Shown in pieces: positions 41,601-51,000 of a stretch of 64,000 nt of DNA. A program made the translations under genes and the position numbers. The stretch's first letter is position 1; every line of letters begins with the position of its first letter. The stretch covers positions 2,768,001 through 2,832,000 of the forward strand of contig NC_083522.1 of NCBI RefSeq assembly GCF_032362555.1, given 5' to 3'. The DNA comes from Amyelois transitella (taxonomy: Eukaryota > Arthropoda > Insecta > Lepidoptera > Pyralidae). Under the pieces are notes generated by a model that did no database searches, had not been told where the DNA came from, and saw only the letters and a program-made list of their open reading frames with translations.

Positions 41601-44600
41601 TTGGCTTGAACCGTTTGCTGCACAAGCGGGCCGCTACTAACTTACTATGAAAAAAATACTACATAGCTACATTAATTCCCATCAAGCTGAAAATGAGTAT
41701 AATTATTTAAAACACAATCAAAAGCATTATTTCAAAATTCCCCATGATTCCGGTTTAAGGAAAAAAATTTACTCACGGACAAAGGTAAAAAATGGGTGTA
41801 TCGCAATTTTCTTTAAAACGGTAAGTTTTTCAAATCGGAAAATTACCTCAGACATAAATTGTAGATCATAAAGTTATCTATAAAAAAGGTGTCAATAATT
41901 TTTTTCAACAAAGCTACCGTTTCTGTGATATAACGATGCAAAAAGTTGCAAGCGTCATAATATGCATCCGTTTCCTTGCCACCTCTGAGGTAGTGTACTA
42001 TTAGCGCGTTTTTTTTTAACATTTTTATTATTAAACTTGAAAAAGTCTGAAATAGGTTAGAATAAACACGTGTTTTCACTACGCAGTGGTACTCAAGACT
42101 AACTTTCGCATTTATTATTTAAAAAAATAGAATAACCCTAAGTGAAGAAAATCATCTTAGGACAATAATAGAGATTACAATTATCAAATTAAATGCAATA
42201 ATCAAATTAAAACTAAAACTACTTATAAAAAGAAAGAAAAAAGATGACTACAAACAAAAATTTAATTTATAAATTGTACAGTCCTTGCATAGCATCAACA
42301 TGCGGGAATGTGCCCAGAAGGCTGGCAGCATTGCCAATTCGAATGGCAAAGCTGATTCTCTGAGCCAGATAATTTCCAGCCCTCCGGTCAAGAGATACCT
42401 CAATTAGCTTTTTCGACAATTGTCGGAAAAGCTGATGGGCAGATAGGCCCCCCGGTCCCAGAGTTTCTACCCCAAAAGGTTCAAAAGTATAGATATTACC
42501 GATAACTACATACAAACATACATACATAAAATCACGCCTCTTTCCCAGAGGGGTAGGCAGAGACTACCTCTTTCCACTTGCCACGATCCCTGCATACTTC
42601 CTTTGCTTCATCTACATTCATAACTCTCTTCATGCAAGCTCGGCGGTTTCGGGTACTTTTGACCTGACCCTTTACCAGGACGTCCTTAATTTGATCAAGA
42701 TATGTTCGTCTAGGTCTTCCCACTCCGACCTTTCCCTCCACACTCTCCATGTATATCTGCTTAGTCAACCTGTTTTCATTCATCCTCTCCACATGACCGA
42801 ACCATCTCAACATACCCTTTTCTATTCCTGTAACTACATCTTTCACATCACAACATTCCCTTATCACGCTGTTCCTTATCCGGTCACTCAATTTCACACC
42901 CAACATACTCCTTAACGCTCTCATTTCCACTGCATTTATTCTGCTTTCGTGCTTCTTTTGCCATACCCAACTTTCACTCCCATACATTAATGTCGGGACC
43001 AACACGCCCCTGTGCACACAAAGACTGCTCATAAAGGCATGCAAAGCTCCATTCACCATGTTCCTCGCGTTCACTCTCCTTTCAATATCACTATCACACA
43101 CTTGCCATCTGATGTAAACTTTGATCCCGATAACTACATATTTGCGCCTTTTGAGGTTTTTTGCCTCATTTGAAGCAGAACAGCCTTAGATTTAGTAACC
43201 TAAAGATGAGACGGCGCAAGTGTGTCGACACAAGTAGCATCCCACACCAAAGGCCGCCCCAATCTCCAAGGTACCAAAGTCATACCATCCGGTCTCTTGG
43301 CATCATCCCGAGCCAGACCGTTTGGTTCTAGAACGGCTGGAACATGGATGGTAGCAAGAGCACGGAGGATTATATCATTTAGGGCGGCATGGCGCCCTAA
43401 ACGGCCGGCACTCCTAGGGCATAAGAGGCCGTGGTGTCCATAGCCGACAACGGTATCCCCGCAAGGACAACTATTATTAAAGACTAACGGTATTTCATGT
43501 GTTGAGCATTCTGAGATAAAGCAGCTATACGAGCCTAGCCACGTACACAATTAAACAGAGAGACAGATGTTGTCTCAAGGTTTCACTACAGTATAAATGA
43601 AGGGACTGGGTTTCATTATACTTATGTATATTTTATATTTTGAATTCAAGTTAAAATTACCGACAGAACAATATTTTTACTTATATTACTGCTACATAGA
43701 GTAAATACGATACGAGACGTGCTTATGCATAATATGACGCTTGCAACTTTTGGCATCGTAATATCTCAGAAACGGTAGCTTTATTGAAAAAAAATTTTGA
43801 TTCCTTTTTATAGATATCTTTATGATCTACAATCTATGTCTGAGGTAATTTTCCTATAAAACTTACCGTTTTGAAGAAAATCGTGAAAATCCCATTTTCT
43901 TACCTTTGACCTTGGGTAATTTTTTTCCTTAAACCGGAATCATGGGGAATTTTGAAATAATGCTTTTGATTGTGTTTTAAACAATTATACTCATTTTCAG
44001 CTTGATGGGAATTAATGTAGCTTCATTCCTATTTTTTGGTCTAAATTGACCGGACTGAAAATAAAATGGAGAAATAAACCATCTACGCGAAGACCGACAT
44101 CCGCGCGGACGGAGTCGCGGGGGAAAGCTAGTTCAAAATATATGTATAATGTTATGTTTCAGTTTCATTTACTTTTTTTTATTTTAATTGTAATTTAAGA
44201 CATTTGTTTTTGTAACTTTCAGGGAGACACGTGGACTACTAGTAAATTCAGGCGATATTTTCTGTTAGAAAACTCCTTATCTACAACAGCTAATGTAACA
44301 ACTACCATTTATTTGCGGACACTAATAATAAGGATAAAGTAAGTTATTTTTATCTACAAACTTACAAATAATTCTATATCTAGGCTCTGTGCAGAGTTTT
44401 AACAAGTTCATCACAGAAAAGCAATAAATCTATACTAATATTATAAAGCTGAAGAGTTTGATTGTTTGTTTGAACGCGCAAGTTCGAACGCGCAAAACTT
44501 CTAGTTCGAATTGAAAAATTCTTTTTGCATTGAATAGACGATTTATCGAGGAATGCTTTAGGCTATATAACATCACGCTGCAACTATAAGGAGCAAAAAA

Positions 44601-44959
44601 ATAATGAAATATGTGAAAAAACCGGAGAAAATTATTCATCCTTGAGGGCTTCAATGATGCCCAAAATAAATATTCCACGCGGACAAAGTTGCGGGCACAG
44701 CTAGTATATTATAAGGCATAACTATGCAATATAGTAAGTAATGACGGCCTCTGTGGCGCAGCGGTAGTACGCTTGTCTGTGTCACCGGAGGTCCCGGGTT
44801 CGAATCCCGGCCAGGGCATGATGAGAAAAGAACTTTTTCTGATTGGCCTGGGTCTTGGATGTTTATCTATATAAGTATTTATTATAAAAATATATATAGT
44901 ATCGTTGAGTTAGTATCTCGTAACACAAGTCTGGAACTTACTTCGAGGCTAACTCAATC

Positions 44960-45029
<70 letters not shown>

Positions 45030-48000
45030 AAAAGTATGAGCTTATGCTAAACTAGAGTTCGCCCCCGCGTTTGCCCGCGTAAATCCCATTATTTTCCAAG
45101 TGTCAAACGCTCGGAAGCTTTTCTATGACTAAATAGTTACGAGCCGAGTAGCAGGTAGAATAAAAATATCGGCGACTTATTTGCGTGATAATTGTATTGT
45201 AACACTCCCTCTAGTGATTTCATCTATGGCTTTCGTTTTGGCGAAGGCGCTTTCGTTTGTCGATTGTCATTAAATCTTATAAAGTATTAATTAAATAGAC
45301 CCTGAGATTTGTTCTTGTGTTGTTGGTAAGACAGAGCAGTAACGGAATAGTTTTAATTCTTACTTAAGTGCATAGATTTTATTTCGACTATAGATATTTC
45401 TTATACAATAAATTCTCCCTTGTCGTAATAGTTTTTAAATATTTTTAATCAATTATTAATAGGAATTTAAAAATATCCTAAATTCCAGGATACAAAGAGA
45501 CAAAAGCTCGCTACGGGGTCAAGTTTCGGCGGAGGTCCAGTACGCAACTAAATCCTTGTCTGATACGGTAACCGCTTTCCTTCAGGTCGGGCATGAGTTA
45601 CCTACAGCTGGCATTATAAGGGGATTGGAGGTTTGTGATGACTTTGTTGTATTGTTATGTCAATGGCAAGTTATCCTCCTTATACTATTAAACGAGCAAT
45701 GTTTGTAAATGTAGGTATCTGTAGTTAGTATTTTCGTAAACGGCTGTCACCATTTCGTTCAAATTTGAAATATACTTAGGTGCACTTAGAGGCAAAATTT
45801 CGACTTATCTGAGATCCATTCATACATATAATCACGTCTATATCCCTTGCGGGGTAGACGGAGCCAACATTATTGATAAGATAGATAGGCCACGTTCAAC
45901 TGTTTGGCTTAACGATAGAATTGAGATTCAAATTGAGATAGGTTGCAAGCTAAAAGAAGAATACCAAGTTTATAAGTCTATCCCTAAGTTGCATTTTAGG
46001 ACATCCATGGGAACGAGATGAAGGGGTACTACTCTATATTTTATTGGTGCCGGAAACCACACGGCAATATGAAGGTTCCGCTTCTTGTGTAATTTGTTTC
46101 TTCTATATTTCTACCCAAAGTAATCTTTCCATAGAAGATGTATAGGATATTGTTGGTCTAGTGGTTAACATATCTGCCACTGCCTATCTCGTTGATGTCG
46201 GTTCGATTCTTATTATACAGTTTTCTAACGGTCCTTGTTCAAATCTGATTATATTCTGACTTCTATAGAATTCTGACTGTATAGACATACAATCAACCTT
46301 TATTCATGTCTTCGCAATTGCAGATTTGGGGTGGAATCTTAGGCGTTTTCACAACTCTGTACGCATTGGTCCAATGGCGTGGTACCGTACGCAGAGGCGG
46401 CTATCTTTTCTCATTGGCGCCTTTATTAGCGGAATCGCTCGCCGATACACTGTATTTTGTAAGTGGTTTTTATATAATTTATATTTAAACATTACATCAA
46501 CAAATCAGCTTACAATTGTAACAAAAAGGCTGATTGCTGATGTAACTAAGATAAAGAAATAACCATGAATACAAATTTAATAAGTCATTTTTTTGGGTTG
46601 CTTTTATATACTAGCGACCCGCCTCCACTTAAATAAGATAAACCTTCCTCCGAAAACCTTCTTTCTAACATTTAAAACAGGAACAAAGTCCGTCAAAAAC
46701 TTTCCGAAATTAGCGCATACATACAGAAAGGTAAAATAGGTCTCCGTATGTAACATGTAGTGAAAATACATAGAGCGATATTACGATACAGCTCCCCAGG
46801 GAACATACTCCACTCCACAGGGCTAATCGCCAGGAGGATGAAATACAAGAGTTTAAAAAAAAATCCAAAATGTTAACTCATTACAGGCGATATGGTTCTC
46901 AACCCTGCACGCTTTGGCAGCAGAGGCTGGCACTTTAGGCCTGACCTTGCCATTGTCAGAATATGAAGAACATATCATCAAATCCTTTATATTTTCTGCA
47001 GTAGCTTTGAAGGTAAGACTTAATTACTATTTTTTTTTTTTTTATAGATTCAATAGTATTAAAACTGAGTATACAATAAACACGAAATAAGTAGAAAGAT
47101 AAATATATTGGAATGCGGATTCTAGTCCTCAAATTAAAGCGGCCGAGGGTGCAACACGGAATATGATCGGGAATTATCCTCTCTTAAACAATTTCCTTAA
47201 AAATTTGGGCTTAAATTCTAAGCTTAGTACCTTATTTTTAAATGTAATTGTATAACATGTTATAAATATTTTTGCAGCTTCTTAAAGTAACATGGATAAA
47301 TTGGAGTCAATGTCGATGCGATCTGTTTTTGTTAGATTGGTCGGAATATGTCTCCCCTTTTGGCAAAGGTAATAATCATTTGTAAGCATTTTATGATTTC
47401 TTTAATTTATACATTGTTTTATCAGTCTGTTCGACAGACTGGTTTACACTCTCATTGCGAACATACATTTAATAACGTTTAATATCCCTGGCGGGGTAGA
47501 CGAAGCTTTGAAAAGGCTTAAAGGCCACATTCAGGTGTATGGTCTTATTGTGAAATAACTGCTTTTAAAATTTTGTACGTAAAATAAAGTCTTTTAGATA
47601 ACTTAACCCCTCAATCAGCAAAGCCAACTCATACTTGAACTTAATACAATATAGTGTAATACTTACTCAAAAAATTGTTAAACAAATCTTGTAAAGTATA
47701 ATTTTCAATTGATACGAATGGTATATTTACAGATGGTGTGCAAAATGATAAATCCAACTTATGGAAATCAGTGACTTTAGCCAGAGAGTGGAGCAACTTA
47801 CAAACCCAGAGACGAGCACACCCTGGTTATACTGTCACTTTGGCATTGGCTATATTATACGTGAGTTTTATTGTTCAAACTATCTTAGTTTAATGGACAA
47901 CAAATTTTATTCATGTAGGTACCAAAAGCCGCTGCGCCAAAGAGACCGTCAAATAGAAAAGATTATCCCGATTTTTATCGTATTGACATACATAGGTAAA

Positions 48001-51000
48001 TCACGCCTCTTACCCGGAGGGGTAGGCAGAGACATCCTTCCACTTGCCACGATTCCTTCATACTTCTTCCGACATTCATAACTCTCTTCATGCAAGCTTG
48101 TTGGTTTCGCGTATTCTTAACCTGACCTTTTGCCAGAACGTTTCCAATTTGATCAAAGTACGCTCGGATAGGCCTTCCCACTGCACCCTATGATATTGAA
48201 TTGAGAATAAAAACAAAAACCGTGAGGTTCCCGGCACCAATACAAAAAAGAATAGGACCACTCCGTCTCTTTCCCATGGATGTCGTTAAAGGCGACTAAG
48301 GGGTAGTCTTACAAACTTGGGATTATTTTTAAGGCGATGGGCTAGCAGCCTGTCACTATTTGAATCTCAATTCTATCATTAAGCCAAATAGCTGAACGTG
48401 GCCATTCATTTCTTTCAAGACTGTTGGCTCTGTCTACCCCGCAAGGGATATAGACGTGACCATATATATGTATCTATGTATAAAATCAATTTTAGCATCC
48501 AATTATTCCATAGATAATATCACCCTGGCAGGCTTTCCTCCCACAAAGCCTGGGCTACAAATGGGCTACAGCTACCGTAGCGTGGTGGGTAGCATACGTA
48601 GCCAATCACTTGGCTATGTATGTGGCCGACAAGATGGTCGGGTCGCCGGTCAAAACGCTGCCTCAAGTGTGCTCAGGGTTGGGAGTGTCTCTGTTGGTCT
48701 TCCAAGAGGAATTTTATGCTCATTATGTTCATGGCAGGTAACTTAGTCATTCAATCGAATGTCGCTATTCTTTTGTTAACTTTACACTTGTAATTCAGTT
48801 GTTATTCTTTATTTCTTTTAAATAAGTAATTCCGTATAAATTAAACCAATCAGCCCTGTAACTCAAAGCAAGTTTTTGTTTTAATTTAGGAAAAGAACAT
48901 CAACGATACTAAGCCTATATTGTTTTTCCTGTAGTACAATCGGCCACAGAGTAAAGATCAGTACGTCTACGATAAGAAGTTGACATATATTTTATGTGGC
49001 CCACTGTACACGTCCTTTACTGACTTTCTCTCGCGTTGGCCTCGTAGTAAGTTCGAGACTTTAGTAACGAGATACTAACTCAATGATACTTTATATATAT
49101 ACATACATATCTAATAATAAATAGGTAGTGGGGTAAGCAGAGCCAATAGTCTTGAAAAAACTGAAAGGCTACGTTCAGCTGTATGGCTTTAGGATGAAAT
49201 AAAGATTCAAATAGTGACAGCTGCTGGCCCATCGCTTTCAATAGGAATCTCAAGTTTATGAGCCTATCCCTTAGTCGTCTTTTACGACTTCCACGTGAAA
49301 TATATGGAGTAGTTCTATTCTGAAGTGCCGGAAAACACATGATTTTTTTTTATAACAATTATTTATATGGTTAAATAATGTATGTTTTTTGTAAATGAAA
49401 TGATTTCATTGATGAATTCGCATTATTTTTATTCAGGAATGACGAATCTAAAGAGATGAAATCTATGGCTGGGCCGCTGCCCACGTGTCGGGTAGTCGTT
49501 GCAACACAACTAAGGTAGCATTCGTTTTTTTTATGGCTCTTTAATTCCTGTTGTAGCGGGAGCGATGATTAGAATAGAATAGATTTATTTTCAAAATTGG
49601 ATACAAGGTACCACTTATTGACGTCACATAACTTAAATCTAATTATAACTACTCGATTCGGGCTCGACCGCCACAAAGGGAAGATCTTCTGCCAGGCTGG
49701 TGTTATGACTGGGCAACCGCGGCTCCGACGATGTTATGTCGGAGATTATATCTATTTATAATAATAATCTATTTAAGAATTACTATTGCTCTAATCCGTG
49801 AAATCTTTGCTTGCGCGATTTAGACTCTTCGCTGTTATTGGCTGATAGTGTCGCGTGATTGGCTGTTGTGACTTGTGGCTTAGAATTGTCGCCACACAGC
49901 TATCATCATCCTTCAGGTATTAGTCCTGGTTGAGTCTTCACCTCTCTGAAGAAGAGTCACGGTATCGAATTAAAATAAAATTTTATAGGATGCGGCTCCT
50001 GTCTGACTTTGGGTCATGGTTACATATTCAGTTATTTGAGTTACATACCTACATACATATTATTTTTATAATACATAGATTTTTTTTTTTTTTTGAGAGA
50101 TAGAATTGAGATCCAAATAGTGACAGGTTGCTAGCCCATCGCCTTAAAAAAAGAATCACAAGTTTGTAAGCCTATCCCTTAGTCGCCTTTTACGACATTC
50201 ATGGGAAAGAGATCGAGTGGCTCTATTCTTTTTCTATTAGTGCCGGGAACCACACGGCACTACTTTTATTTGAGTTTTCTCATGTTATTCCCATACACCG
50301 TTAGCGCATGATTTATTGCAATTAACGCTTGCGCAAAATGATTTATTATTGCTATAGCCACTGTCATTTTTTTACAGGGCAGTTTACAAGCAGTTAGCTG
50401 GCCCAGAAGCAGGTAAGTAACTGTGATCATGATCATAACTGCACATGTTCTATTCGATTAAATCATTAAATTATCACTAAGTATCACCATAAGATAATCT
50501 TCAATCTGCAAATTCGAACGAACATACTCAGTAGTTTTAGTACCGAAAATTTAATTAAATAAAAGCGTAGTAAAAAGAAAAAGGAATAATAATAAAATAT
50601 GTTTGTTTGGCTTAATGATAGAATTGAGATTCAAATAGTGACAGGTTGCTAGCCCGTCGCCTAATAGAGGAAACCCGAGTATATAAGCCTATCCCTCAGT
50701 CGCCTTTTACGACACCCATGAGAATGAGATGGAGTGGTCTTATTCTTTTTTCTACTGGTGCCGGGAACCAAACGGCACGGAACGTAGAATAATTTCATTT
50801 GATTTTGATTACTAAATATTGTTTGAATTTTACTTTTACAGCAATAGCGCTTGGCGCAAATGAATCAACGAAGACCCTTCTGACGCAATTTTTGGCGGCA
50901 TTTTTTGAAAGAGTAAGTACCGAGCCGGATATCCGAATTAAATATAAGAAACAATACAATTCAAATTATCTTTATTGCCCATAAAATAAAATACAAGAAA

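Noticed and set aside
41647-41871. 74-residue Lys/Ile-rich ORF
   Set aside because: Part of the large inverted repeat; the other arm does not keep the frame.
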